Shown one piece after another: positions 34,701 to 42,704 of a stretch of DNA of 64,000 nt. Below the pieces are notes generated by a model. It saw only the letters and a program-made list of their open reading frames with translations, was not told the DNA's origin and did no database searches. Source of the DNA: Thioclava electrotropha (lineage in GTDB: Bacteria > Pseudomonadota > Alphaproteobacteria > Rhodobacterales > Rhodobacteraceae); the NCBI RefSeq assembly GCF_002085925.2, contig NZ_CP053562.1, positions 1,406,001-1,470,000 on the forward strand, given 5' to 3'. Numbering within the stretch: position 1 is the first letter of the stretch; each line of letters starts with the position of its first letter. A program made the position numbers and the translations under genes.

Positions 34701-35403
34701 TCTCTTTCTCGTTCGCGCGGGCTCTCTGTCTGATGCTGCATACACCGAGTACGTTCGGGCGTTGCCGCGACAGTTTGAGTTTGTTCCGGAGGAAATCGAT
34801 CAATCCAAAATTCGGATATTGATAGAAGAAAAAAAGCTCGTATTCACTACTGCAGTTTTTGACGCGCTTGCTGAGAAAGGCGATCTGCAGGTGCAGTTCG
34901 TCGCTAACAACATAAAGGCATATCTCGCGGATTCAGCCGAATTTTCACTTGATGATGATTTCCGGGAGCAGCTTCTGAAAACTGGCATTGATCAAGCTTC
35001 CAAGGGTGAAATTGTCAAGATGATGGACCTGACTGCGCTCGCAAGCCGACCTGACCGATCAGCTCTCATTGGACCTATCATCGCTGGTGCAGACGTCAGT
35101 TTGTTCGACCTTAATGCAGATATTGTTCAGGCCTTGATAGACGGTTCAAAATCCACAACAACGCAAATCTCTTTACTGAACAAATGCTATACTCTGTTAA
35201 CGAACGAAGAGTTGCGCGTTGTGTTGGCCAAGCTACCGAAACCATATTCCGAAATTAAGACTGGTTACGGTATTCCGCGATTGAAAAACACCCGCGAGAA
35301 TCTCGAATTGGTCAGGTGGCTTGACGCGCGAGGCATCATTTCCTCTTGGAGCGAAGGCGGTCTCTTCTCAAACGACATAAGAGTGAACCTTTACCGCAGC
35401 TAG
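31792..35403 (+). CDS. YobI-like / KAP-type P-loop NTPase, membrane-anchored
   Basis: 1204 aa from the ATG at 31792; a longer frame starts at TTG 31747 and an ATG at 31774, and no ribosome site decides. KFVNLAPTDEADEAGVYAEA followed by NIALTGPYGSGKSS (Walker A at about 71-78) is the YobI-type opening. Two membrane helices are inserted (about 146-167 and 186-209), and Walker B VIIEDLDR is at 255-262, as in KAP NTPases. A coiled-coil stretch lies near 430-560, and the rest is helical. Related NTPases occur in defence islands and next to toxins; the role is not established. The DNA is visibly AT-rich compared with the flanks, a sign of recent acquisition. Confidence 0.85.
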   Translation: MRTFFIAFVHWFAERLSVSAAFLERVGRSAETQSKFVNLAPTDEADEAGVYAEAIGFAINDTKVKNIALTGPYGSGKSSIIQSYLSKHRPKALHISLATFTTDEGAVSKDVTRQEIERSILQQMLYGADANRLPLSRFKRIQSPGFWSIFTSLYMVLGVASIFYVFHYRDDVLSGAFFDPFAFGNWVNLSIFTIASVFLWTAFHHFYVASFGVSLKSLSLKDIEIRPAAEDQESILNRHLDEIIYFFQSTSYNLVIIEDLDRFNDSEIFTTLREINSLVNENAGVKRTIRFLYALRDDMFANTDRTKFFEFIIPVIPIINSSNSIDMVLKQGKRLALDNRLNRQFIREVSRYLNDLRLIQNIFNEYAIYVANLEADEDSLLDANKLLAVIIYKNVHPKDFEQLHRGEGKFAQILRHQEDLVRSGEATYKAEIAQLEKEINAADRQTPLDLKELRQIYAMAFIEKLPASIISIRVEGQTPVLLSQLPEHSALEQLIDATRISGRNQHNQNIQFDISSVPDSVAPGKSYQQRKREIERKAADYKNNSLHRINELRSKIASLRTTKLNELLRLNASDIGHLFDGFKENGDLARFLILEGHLDDTYYQYTSLFHSGRLSPNDNKFLIQIRAFVTPEPDFPVDNPREVIAAMRDEDFGQTYILNVNLVDCLLSDPSRYPEQVQRFIGLVSSDFDGCEGFFDAYYTSGSHVTALLARLAATWKGFVSAVIASPNNLSHVAELVVRLPVSSLERLASDFESLPHFVAENLQAILSRSPELEADHLQALNFEVKDLAAIEEHSDALQTMWKAGLFELTIENFDYAYSSLLGETDLRPLHEKNFTTIRSLKNPILLNRVERDFDSYMRQIVLELPENSMEDEPAILDVVRRETISQDVLSEFLERQFTQLPSLDGVPESLYAIFFHLNSIEPSWVNCLSFLESKGFEAERLIEYLDRDDVQSAILKHPIPDDSEAKKLRLFLVRAGSLSDAAYTEYVRALPRQFEFVPEEIDQSKIRILIEEKKLVFTTAVFDALAEKGDLQVQFVANNIKAYLADSAEFSLDDDFREQLLKTGIDQASKGEIVKMMDLTALASRPDRSALIGPIIAGADVSLFDLNADIVQALIDGSKSTTTQISLLNKCYTLLTNEELRVVLAKLPKPYSEIKTGYGIPRLKNTRENLELVRWLDARGIISSWSEGGLFSNDIRVNLYRS

Positions 35404-35699
35404 TTCGCGTCCAGTGAGCTTGGCAAACTGCGAGAGTAAGCTAGGCCGATGAATATTGGCTCAATAGGCTCTCAAGGTACAAAGCGGTCAATCTAGCTCA
35501 ACGCAAAGAAGAGCTGCTTCCCGCACTGTATTGAGCAGGTCTCAATCCTGAGATGAACGCTCCGGCGAGCTCACATTGAACTTGAGTTTCTTGTTGTCCG
35601 TCTTGAGGCGAAAATTTCAGTTTTTTAGTGGTCGCGTTTCCGCGCTCTGACCGATGAACCCAGCTTCCTTAGTAGGACACCGATACTAAGGAGCTTACC
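35404..35699. other. Non-coding stretch upstream of the recombinase operon
   Basis: 296 bases. Nothing coding is supported. It should carry the promoter of the small ORF and recombinase; an inverted TTAGTAGGACACCGATACTAAGG-like motif (TTAGTA and TACTAA at 35669-35689) lies just upstream and could be an operator. Confidence 0.4.
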
Positions 35700-35870
35700 A
35701 TGCCATCCGCCCCCATTACCGCCGCCAACGATACGCTCGATGAAGCGACGACAGTGCCACTAGCCTGCAACGCGATTGCGCGGCTGCTGGCGCGCGCTGT
35801 TGTTCGGGATCTCGCGAATACGATCCCCGCCAACAGCCCCGCCGCGCCTCAGAAGGAGACAGCACAATGA
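35700..35870 (+). CDS. 56-aa ORF coupled to the serine recombinase gene
   Basis: A short frame starting ATG at 35700 with a strong AAGGAG site 7 bases upstream, reading MPSAPITAANDTLDEATTVP to the stop TGA at 35868-35870. It ends with an ATGA overlap with the recombinase start, so the two are translationally coupled. The protein is helical (ACNAIARLLARAVVRDLANT in the middle). No family is recognised. Small proteins upstream of serine integrases can act as directionality factors, but nothing in the sequence shows that. Confidence 0.65.
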   Translation: MPSAPITAANDTLDEATTVPLACNAIARLLARAVVRDLANTIPANSPAAPQKETAQ

Positions 35871-37537
35871 CGAAACGTGTCGCAATCTATGCCCGCTACA
35901 GCTCGGGTCTCCAGAAGCAGACTTCGATCGACGATCAGGTCGCGATGGCGGAGCGGTTTGCCAAGGAGCGCGGATGGGTGGTGACCCATCGTTTCACGGA
36001 TTACGAGAAATCCGGACGCAACACGCGCCGCGAAGGTCTCCAGGCGCTGTGCGCTGCGGTCAACGCGCGGCAGGTCGATGCGATCGTCATCGAAGCCGTC
36101 GACCGCCTCACCCGCAAGATCGCGGACGCGCTCAATCATTACGAGCTGTTCCAGTTCCAGCAGGCCGAGCTTTACTCTGTCGCCGAAGGTCAGCAGGACT
36201 TTTTCAAAGTTCTGATCAACGCGCTCGGCGCGCAGCTTTATGCGCAGATGATCGGTGAACACACGCGCCGTGGCATGGTGCAGGGGCTCACCCGGAAACG
36301 GCTTCACACGAGCGCTTACGGCTACCGCAAGCGTGACGGCGACGACGGGCTCAACCGCGAGATCGACCCCGAGGAGGCCGAAGTTGTGCGCCGCATCTTT
36401 CGCGAGTTCGCGGACGGGCATTCGACCCAGGCGATCATCAAGCGGCTGAACAAAGACGGCATTCCTGCGCCGCGCGGCGGCACATGGGATATCAGCACCG
36501 TCCGAGGCAACCCGGCACGGTTCGAAGGCATGCTGCGCAATCGTCTGTACATCGGCATCGCAAGCGTCGCGAAAACCTCACGCCGCTACCATCCGGAAAC
36601 CGGGAGCAAGGAGGTCTTCGAAACCCCGAGTGCGGCCACGGAGATCGAGATCCCGGCGCTGCGGATCATCGATCAAGACCTGTGGGAGCGAGTGGAGGGG
36701 CAGCTTGCGATCCAAGCCGCGAAGACCCGAAGCAAAGGCAACCCCGTAGGGGCCCGGCGCAGCAAGCATCTTCTGAGCGGTCTGCTGGTCTGCGGCTGCT
36801 GCGGCGCGACTTATGTGAAAGTTGGCCGAACCCATTTCGGATGCCGTGAGGCGCGCAAAGGCGCGTGCGATAACAAGACAACTATTCACCGCGACCGGAT
36901 TGAGGCGCGTGTCTTCGCGAAGCTCCGTGGTACCTTTCTGACATCGGAGCTGGCCGCAAGCTTCGACGCCGCGCTCAAGGCGGAGTACAAAACGCTGGCA
37001 AACGATCAGGGCACAGACACCGTATCGCGGCTCGAGCGACGTCTTAAGAAAGCGCGCACGAGCCGCCAGCGCATCTTCGATGCGATCGAGCAAGGCGCAC
37101 CCTACAGCGCTTACAAATCGCGCGCGGAGGACCTTGAACGCGAGATCGCCGATCTCGAAGCCGAGTTGTCTCAGCATCAGGAGACCCGCGCGGTCCTGCC
37201 GCAACTTCCGACCGACAGTGCTACGCTCTTTGCCCGCGCGGTGCAGGAACTCGAGACACTGCTCGCCGACCCCGAACTTGTTCACCAGGCCAACGAACAT
37301 TTGCGAGAACTCATAAGGCGGGTCGAGTTGAGACCCGCCCCTGATGCACCCGATGCGCTTGCCGCCGAGATCGTTTCTGATCTCGGCGCTTTGCTTTCCG
37401 CCGGGGGTGTTACGCCGAGTATCGTCGATATTTTCAGTGCCAAGCGGCAACTATCGGTTAGGCAGGGGGCGCTGCCCCCTCGGCCTGACGGCCTCACCCC
37501 CGGGATATTTGCGCCAAGGCGAAGGGAGAAGGGTTAA
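35867..37537 (+). CDS. Large serine recombinase (site-specific integrase)
   Basis: 556 aa. Resolvase domain: RVAIYARYSSGLQKQTSIDDQ in part, with the catalytic Ser12 in YARYS, and the VIEAVDRLTRKIAD active-site Arg region. A recombinase domain follows (KRLHTSAYGYRKRDGDDGLN at about 145-165), then a zinc ribbon LVCGCCGATYVKV...GCREARKGACDN near 305-345, and a coiled coil (about 385-450). It can carry out integration and excision of the island. The right end of the island lies at its residue 535, so the last 21 residues are encoded by chromosome. Joining the two island ends would end the protein at Ala535 with TAA. Confidence 0.93.
   Translation: MTKRVAIYARYSSGLQKQTSIDDQVAMAERFAKERGWVVTHRFTDYEKSGRNTRREGLQALCAAVNARQVDAIVIEAVDRLTRKIADALNHYELFQFQQAELYSVAEGQQDFFKVLINALGAQLYAQMIGEHTRRGMVQGLTRKRLHTSAYGYRKRDGDDGLNREIDPEEAEVVRRIFREFADGHSTQAIIKRLNKDGIPAPRGGTWDISTVRGNPARFEGMLRNRLYIGIASVAKTSRRYHPETGSKEVFETPSAATEIEIPALRIIDQDLWERVEGQLAIQAAKTRSKGNPVGARRSKHLLSGLLVCGCCGATYVKVGRTHFGCREARKGACDNKTTIHRDRIEARVFAKLRGTFLTSELAASFDAALKAEYKTLANDQGTDTVSRLERRLKKARTSRQRIFDAIEQGAPYSAYKSRAEDLEREIADLEAELSQHQETRAVLPQLPTDSATLFARAVQELETLLADPELVHQANEHLRELIRRVELRPAPDAPDALAAEIVSDLGALLSAGGVTPSIVDIFSAKRQLSVRQGALPPRPDGLTPGIFAPRRREKG
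37461..37470. other. Right attachment-site core (attR)
   Basis: GGCAGGGGGC, identical to 21533-21542. It lies inside the recombinase reading frame and borders the chromosomal repeat. Confidence 0.75.
37463..37531 (-). repeat. Dispersed CCCGGGATATTT-type intergenic repeat, copy 1
   Basis: The order is a GGGGGC/GCCCCC hairpin, then a second hairpin, CACCCCCGGGATATTT, then GCCAAGGCGAAGG. The same order, reversed, is at 49641-49706. This shows that sequence right of the island end is chromosomal. Confidence 0.75.
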
Positions 37538-39984
37538 AACGGCACGTCGTCGGCATCGGCGGCGGGCACGACGAAGCTCGACAGCAGACGCTTCTCGCCC
37601 GCCTTGTCGAATTCCACGACGAGCTTGTCGCCTTCCGAGCCCATCACCTCGCCATAGCCGAACTTCTTGTGGAAGACCCGGTCGCCGATCTCGTAATCGC
37701 TCTCGCCCTTGGCGTCGATCACCATATGGCGGGCCTCGCGCGGTTGGCTGGTCCCGCGCGATTGCGCGTTCTGCAGCCGCCGCCAGCCGGGCGAATTGTA
37801 GACATCGGCGCGCGAGACGCGGTCTTCCATCGCCGAAGACCCGCCGAAGCCGCCCCCGTTCATGCCACCACCGTAGAGGCCCGGAGGCGTCAGCACGTCG
37901 ATATGGGCGGGCGGCAATTCGTCGATGAAGCGCGAGGGCATCTGGCTTTGCCATTGGCCGTAGACGCGGCGGTTGCCTGCGAAGGAAATCGTGCACAGCT
38001 CCTCGGCGCGGGTGATGCCGACATAGGCCAGGCGGCGCTCCTCCTCGAGGCCTTTCAACCCGCTTTCATCCATCGAGCGCTGCGAGGGGAACAACCCGTC
38101 CTCCCAGCCCGGCAGGAAGACCACGGGGAATTCCAAGCCCTTGGCCGCGTGCAGCGTCATGATCGAGACCTTCTCCTCGGTCTCGGCCTTGTCGTTGTCC
38201 ATGATCAGCGCGACGTGTTCGAGGAAGCCCTGCAGATTGTCGAACTGCTCCAGCGCCTTGACGAGTTCCTTGAGGTTCTCGAGCCGCCCGGGCGCTTCCG
38301 GCGTCTTGTCGTTCTGCCACATCTCGACATAGCCGGATTCCTCGAGGATCCGTTCGGCCAGACGCACATGGCTGAGGTCATTTGCAGGCGAGACGCCATC
38401 CTCGGCGGGCTCGATCAGCAGGTCGTCATCTTCGGCCCGGGTCACGGCGGTCGCGGGCGAGGCCTGCACGACCTCCTCATGCCAGCGCGCGACATTCTCG
38501 ACGAACAGCCGCAGCTGCCCACCCGCCTTGCCCGACAGCGCGCCTTCGGCCACCAGGAGCCGCGCGCCGTCCAGAAGGCTCAGCCCGTTCTCGCGCGCGG
38601 CGACCTGAATGCGCTGCTGCGCCTTGTCGCCAAGGCCGCGCTTGGGCGTGTTGATGATCCGCTCGAAAGCCAGATCGTCATCAGGGGAGGTCACGAGGCG
38701 GAAATAGGCCATCGCGTCGCGGATCTCGAGCCGCTCGTAGAAGCGCGGGCCACCGATGACGCGATAGGGCAGACCGATGGTCAGGAAACGGTCCTCGAAA
38801 GCGCGCATCTGATGCGAGGCGCGCACGAGAATGGCCTGCGAATTCAGGCTGATCGGCGGATTGCCACGAGTCCCGCGCTGGATCGCCTCGACCTCCTCGC
38901 CGATCCAGCGGGCCTCTTCCTCGCCGTCCCAATGGCCGATCAGGCGCACCTTTTCGCCACCCTCGGCCTCGGTCCAGAGCTCCTTGCCCAGACGGCCCTC
39001 ATTGGCCGTGATCAGCCCTGAGGCGGCAGAGAGGATATGCGCGGTCGAGCGGTAATTCTGCTCCAGCCGGATCACCGCGGCGCCGGGAAAATCCTTCTCG
39101 AATTTCAGGATGTTGCCGACCTCGGCGCCTCGCCAGCCATAGATCGACTGGTCGTCATCGCCCACGCAGCAGATGTTCTTGTGCCCCTGCGCCAGAAGCC
39201 GCAACCACAGGTACTGCGCGACGTTGGTATCCTGATACTCGTCGACGAGGATGTATTTGAACCAGCGCTGATATTGCGCAAGCACATCCCCGTGGGTCTG
39301 GAAGATCGTGACCATGTGCAGCAGCAGATCGCCGAAATCGACCGCGTTGAGCGTCTTCAGCCGCGCCTGATAGGCGGCGTAAAGCTCGGAGCCGCGATTG
39401 TCGAAAGCCGCCGTCTCGCGGCCCGACACCTTCTCGGGCGTCAGCGCCTTGTTCTTCCAGCCGTCGATCAGCCCCGCTAGTTGCCGTGCGGGCCAGCGCT
39501 TCTCGTCCATATTCGCCGCCACGATCAGCTGCTTGAGCAGCCGGATCTGGTCGTCGGTGTCGAGAATGGTGAAATTCGACTTGAGCCCCACCAGTTCGGC
39601 GTGGCGACGCAACAGCTTCACGCAGACCGAGTGGAAGGTGCCAAGCCACGGCATCCCCTCGATCGCACCGCCCAGGTGGCGGCCCACACGCTCTTTCATC
39701 TCGCGCGCGGCCTTGTTGGTGAAGGTCACCGCCAGCACCTCGTTCGGGCGCGCGCGGCCGGTGTGGATCAGATGCGCGATCCGCGCGGTCAGCGCCGAGG
39801 TCTTGCCCGTGCCCGCGCCTGCCAGCATCAAGACCGGCCCGTCGAGCGTCTCGACGGCCTGGCGCTGCTGGGGGTTCAGTTTCTCGAGATACGGCGCGCT
39901 CCGCGCTTGCATGGCGCCCGCCATGGCACGTTGCGACAGGCTCGCAGCCCCTTCATACGGATCGTCGTCATCAGCCCAATTCAT
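37534..39984 (-). CDS. uvrD: ATP-dependent DNA helicase UvrD/PcrA family
   Basis: 816 aa from the ATG at 39984 (MNWADDDDPYEG); a TTG three codons earlier is possible. Superfamily 1 helicase motifs in order: Q motif and Walker A MLAGAGTGKTSALT, motif Ia AVTFTNKAAREMKERV, motif II ILVDEYQDTN, motif III GDDDQSIYGWRGA, motif IV LEQNYRST, motif V TLHAAKGLEFPVVF and motif VI VGITRAEELC. It unwinds DNA in nucleotide excision and mismatch repair and clears recombination intermediates. Its stop overlaps the recombinase stop at the right flank of the island; it was a neighbour of the DUF3422 gene before insertion. Confidence 0.94.
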   Translation of the reverse strand: MNWADDDDPYEGAASLSQRAMAGAMQARSAPYLEKLNPQQRQAVETLDGPVLMLAGAGTGKTSALTARIAHLIHTGRARPNEVLAVTFTNKAAREMKERVGRHLGGAIEGMPWLGTFHSVCVKLLRRHAELVGLKSNFTILDTDDQIRLLKQLIVAANMDEKRWPARQLAGLIDGWKNKALTPEKVSGRETAAFDNRGSELYAAYQARLKTLNAVDFGDLLLHMVTIFQTHGDVLAQYQRWFKYILVDEYQDTNVAQYLWLRLLAQGHKNICCVGDDDQSIYGWRGAEVGNILKFEKDFPGAAVIRLEQNYRSTAHILSAASGLITANEGRLGKELWTEAEGGEKVRLIGHWDGEEEARWIGEEVEAIQRGTRGNPPISLNSQAILVRASHQMRAFEDRFLTIGLPYRVIGGPRFYERLEIRDAMAYFRLVTSPDDDLAFERIINTPKRGLGDKAQQRIQVAARENGLSLLDGARLLVAEGALSGKAGGQLRLFVENVARWHEEVVQASPATAVTRAEDDDLLIEPAEDGVSPANDLSHVRLAERILEESGYVEMWQNDKTPEAPGRLENLKELVKALEQFDNLQGFLEHVALIMDNDKAETEEKVSIMTLHAAKGLEFPVVFLPGWEDGLFPSQRSMDESGLKGLEEERRLAYVGITRAEELCTISFAGNRRVYGQWQSQMPSRFIDELPPAHIDVLTPPGLYGGGMNGGGFGGSSAMEDRVSRADVYNSPGWRRLQNAQSRGTSQPREARHMVIDAKGESDYEIGDRVFHKKFGYGEVMGSEGDKLVVEFDKAGEKRLLSSFVVPAADADDVPF

Positions 39985-40067
39985 GGGAGGCAATCTAGCG
40001 GTTCGGCCTTCAGAGGGAAAGGGGCATGTTCGGCATCTGTTCGCCTAACGTAAGCTTCAGCGCCCGT

Positions 40068-40123
40068 CTTCGCTCTTGCGAAAATATCCCGGGGGCCCGC
40101 AGGACGGGGGCAGAGCCCCCACC
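40068..40123 (+). repeat. Dispersed CCCGGGATATTT-type intergenic repeat, copy 2
   Basis: CTTCGCTCTTGCGAAAATATCCCGGGGG followed by a GGGGGC/GCCCCC hairpin, between the 5' end of uvrD and the 3' end of folE2. Described in part: ATATCCCGGGGG is the shared core. Confidence 0.65.
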
Positions 40124-40128
40124 CGTTC

Positions 40129-41223
40129 TCAGCCCTGATGGATCAGCGTGGCGAACAGCTTCGGATCGACGCTGGCCGATGCGAAGGTCTCGCCCTCGGT
40201 CAGCATCGCCACGGCGTCATGGCTGTGCAGGCTTTCCTGATGGCTGGCGACGATGCGGAAATCGCCGATACGGGCATCCGCCAGAAGGCGTTCGGCAAAG
40301 GCGCGCACGGCATCCTCGACGAAGATCGGGTTGGCGGCGTTCAGTTCGGCGAAGGCCTGTTCGTCCTCGCGCTTGACCATGACCTGCGTCTCGGTGGGCA
40401 CGGCGGCGCGGGCGAGATCGATCATATCCTCGAACCACAGCACCTCGCCGGGCTCGACCACCGCCGAGATCCGCGCGACGGAGCGCTGCGAATGGGGCGT
40501 CGCCAGCTGGCCGCGGCTGGCGCGGGCATGTTCGGACAGCTCCAGCGAGCATGGGCAAGTGGAGGAATAAACGTAGTCGAGGTGGATCACCTTGGTGCGC
40601 ACCCCGGCCGTCTCGATCAGTTCCAACGCGATATCGTAATACTGCCAGCCTTCCAACCCGGAGCGCAGCGAGGGCCGCTTCACCGGGAAGGAGACCCGCA
40701 TCATCAGACGGGCGTCGAAGCTCTCGAGATCATCCATGTAGTCGTCGAGCGCGGCTTCCATCACCTCGAAGGAGAAGGTCTTCTCCGCATGGACGTAGAA
40801 GCTGCGCATCACGCGGGACATATTGATGCCCTTCTTCTCCGCTTCGAGGCTGACCGTCCCGGTGACCGAGGCCTCCAGCGTCAGATCGCCATTGTCGCGG
40901 GTATGGAAGCGCACCGGCAGGCGGAAATTCGAGATGCCGACATGTTCGATCCGGGTATGGGCGCCCACGATCAGCGAGGACGGGCCGTTCTGCAGGTCGG
41001 GCATCGTCGCCTTGTAGGTCTCGTCCGCCTCGAAATCCGCGTCATAGTCGCGGCTCAGATCGGGATAGTTCGAGACCTCGTGCCCCGGCAGCAGCCGCGC
41101 GATCGCCGGATCGAGCTGTGCGACCTCGACCGGATCGGCCTTCGCCGCCCATGCGCGCAGCACGTCGAGCGCGGCGCGCGCGTCGTCATTGTCGGGGGTC
41201 TCGATCCTGCCTTGCACGTTCAT
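40129..41223 (-). CDS. folE2: GTP cyclohydrolase FolE2 (type IB)
   Basis: 364 aa. Start ATG at 41223 with GGAGG upstream. FolE2 features: HTRIEHVGISNFRLPV, the metal-binding Cys in YSSTCPCSLELSEHA, and THSQRSVARISA near residue 245, with the Glu ligand in EDAVRAFAERLL. It makes 7,8-dihydroneopterin triphosphate from GTP for folate and queuosine synthesis and can work with metals other than zinc. Single gene here; it follows metZ on the same strand after 97 bases. Confidence 0.93.
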   Translation of the reverse strand: MNVQGRIETPDNDDARAALDVLRAWAAKADPVEVAQLDPAIARLLPGHEVSNYPDLSRDYDADFEADETYKATMPDLQNGPSSLIVGAHTRIEHVGISNFRLPVRFHTRDNGDLTLEASVTGTVSLEAEKKGINMSRVMRSFYVHAEKTFSFEVMEAALDDYMDDLESFDARLMMRVSFPVKRPSLRSGLEGWQYYDIALELIETAGVRTKVIHLDYVYSSTCPCSLELSEHARASRGQLATPHSQRSVARISAVVEPGEVLWFEDMIDLARAAVPTETQVMVKREDEQAFAELNAANPIFVEDAVRAFAERLLADARIGDFRIVASHQESLHSHDAVAMLTEGETFASASVDPKLFATLIHQG

Positions 41224-41320
41224 ATCCTGTCCTCCGGTGCGCCCGGTCCCGCCAGATATGGGGTTTTTGAGGGCGATGTCCAAGACAATACGCCGGTTCG
41301 CGGCAATCGGTTCACCCCGT

Positions 41321-42496
41321 TCAGGCCGCGTCGAGCGCCCCCTTGATGTCGGCGATCAGATCGCCCCCGTCCTCGATGCCCATCGAAATGCGGATCAGAC
41401 CGGGGGTAATCGCGATCGCCTCCCGCTCCTCTTCCGACAGATTCTTGTGGGTCGTCGTCGCCGGATGGGTCGCAATGGATTTCGCATCGCCGAGGTTGTT
41501 CGAAATCGACACGATCTGCAGCGCGTTGAGGAAGCGGAACGCCGCCTCCTTGCCGCCTTTCAGGTCGAGCGCGAGCATCGTGCCGCCCGAGCCCATCTGC
41601 TCCATCGCCAATGCATGTTGGGGATGATCCATCAGGCCGGGATAGACGGTGCGGGCGAGTTTCTCATGACCTGCCACGGCGCTGGCCACGGCCGCCGCGT
41701 TGGCCGCCTGCGCGCGCACCCGCAGATCGAGCGTCTGCAACCCGCTCAGCAGAACCCAGGCATGGAACGGGCTCATCGCGCCGCCGGTGTGCTTCACGTA
41801 AGTTTCCAGCGGACCGCGGATATACTCTTTCGAACCCAGCACGACACCGCCGAGCACGCGCCCGCCGCCATCGATATGCTTGGTCGCGGAATAGACGATC
41901 ACATCTGCGCCAAGTTCCACCGCACGCGAGAAAATCGGCGAGGCGAAGACATTGTCGACCACCACCATCGCGCCGCCCTCATGGGCGATTTTCACGATGC
42001 CTTCGACATCCATCACCTCGAGGCCGGGGTTCGAGACGCTCTCGAAGAAGCAGACCTTCGTCTCGGGACGCATCGCGGCGCGCCACGCGTCGAGATCGGT
42101 GCCATCGACCAGCGTCACATCCACGCCGAAGCCCTGCAGCACTTTCAGCACATGCAGGCAGGACCCGAACATCTGGCGCGCGGCCACGATGTGATCGCCC
42201 GCCTTCACGAGGCAGGTCAGCGCGCCGTTGATCGCGGCCATGCCGGAGGCGCAGGCGAAAGCGTCTTCGGTGCCTTCGATCGAGGCCATCCGGTCTTCGA
42301 ACATGCGCGTGGTGGGGTTGCCGTAGCGCGCATAGATGAACTCATCGTCGGAGGCGTTCAGGAACCGTTGCTCGGCGGCTTCGGCCGAGGGGTAAGCGAA
42401 GCCCTGCGTCAGGAACATCGCCTCGGCCAGTTCGCCATATTGGCTGCGGCGGATGCCGTCATGGACGAGTTTGGTGCGGGTCTTGCGCTCGGTCAT
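41321..42496 (-). CDS. metZ: O-succinylhomoserine sulfhydrylase
   Basis: 391 aa, Cys/Met metabolism PLP family. Start ATG at 42496 (MTERKTRTKLVHDGIRRSQY) has GGAGG 7 bases upstream. The PLP Lys is in VIYSATKHIDGGGRVLGG (about residues 204-221); YARYGNPTT, the substrate-binding GAMSPFHAWVLLSGL and the GGTMLALDL region are characteristic of MetZ. It makes homocysteine from O-succinylhomoserine and sulfide in methionine synthesis. The annotation as MetZ rather than MetB/MetC rests on resemblance to alphaproteobacterial MetZ. Confidence 0.9.
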   Translation of the reverse strand: MTERKTRTKLVHDGIRRSQYGELAEAMFLTQGFAYPSAEAAEQRFLNASDDEFIYARYGNPTTRMFEDRMASIEGTEDAFACASGMAAINGALTCLVKAGDHIVAARQMFGSCLHVLKVLQGFGVDVTLVDGTDLDAWRAAMRPETKVCFFESVSNPGLEVMDVEGIVKIAHEGGAMVVVDNVFASPIFSRAVELGADVIVYSATKHIDGGGRVLGGVVLGSKEYIRGPLETYVKHTGGAMSPFHAWVLLSGLQTLDLRVRAQAANAAAVASAVAGHEKLARTVYPGLMDHPQHALAMEQMGSGGTMLALDLKGGKEAAFRFLNALQIVSISNNLGDAKSIATHPATTTHKNLSEEEREAIAITPGLIRISMGIEDGGDLIADIKGALDAA

Positions 42497-42704
42497 CGGT
42501 GCCTCCTGCGGCGGTCTGTCGCGGCTTGGGCTGCGATAGCGCGCAGGCGGCGCTGGGTCAACGCATAGCGGCGATGTCACGATCGCACAAAACGAATGCG
42601 TACCGTCGCTGCAGGCTCACGCGAGGGCATGGGAACTTTCCGACGAAAAGCCGCGTTCGGATTAGAACATCAACCCGCGCCTGCGCTCCTCCCCCGAGGC
42701 CCAA

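Larger units (their letters stand above)
21533..37470. mobile_element. Integrated mobilizable island with a serine recombinase and defence-like cargo
   Basis: The limits are set by an exact 10-bp direct repeat GGCAGGGGGC at 21533-21542 and 37461-37470. Just inside are inverted ends: CCTAACCCGACCGATAGTTG at the left, and the reverse complement of CCTAACCGATAGTTG at the right; the left copy has five extra bases. Inside are a MobV-like relaxase, a serine recombinase, two large P-loop NTPases and small unknown genes, much of it with base use unlike the flanks. Outside, DUF3422 on one side and uvrD on the other are ordinary chromosome, and the right flank continues into an intergenic repeat seen elsewhere in the window. 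No replication or type IV secretion genes are present, so it would need a helper to transfer. Confidence 0.85.

Noticed and set aside
21533..37470. A prophage
   Set aside because: No capsid, tail, terminase or lysis genes; the relaxase and NTPases point to a mobilizable island.
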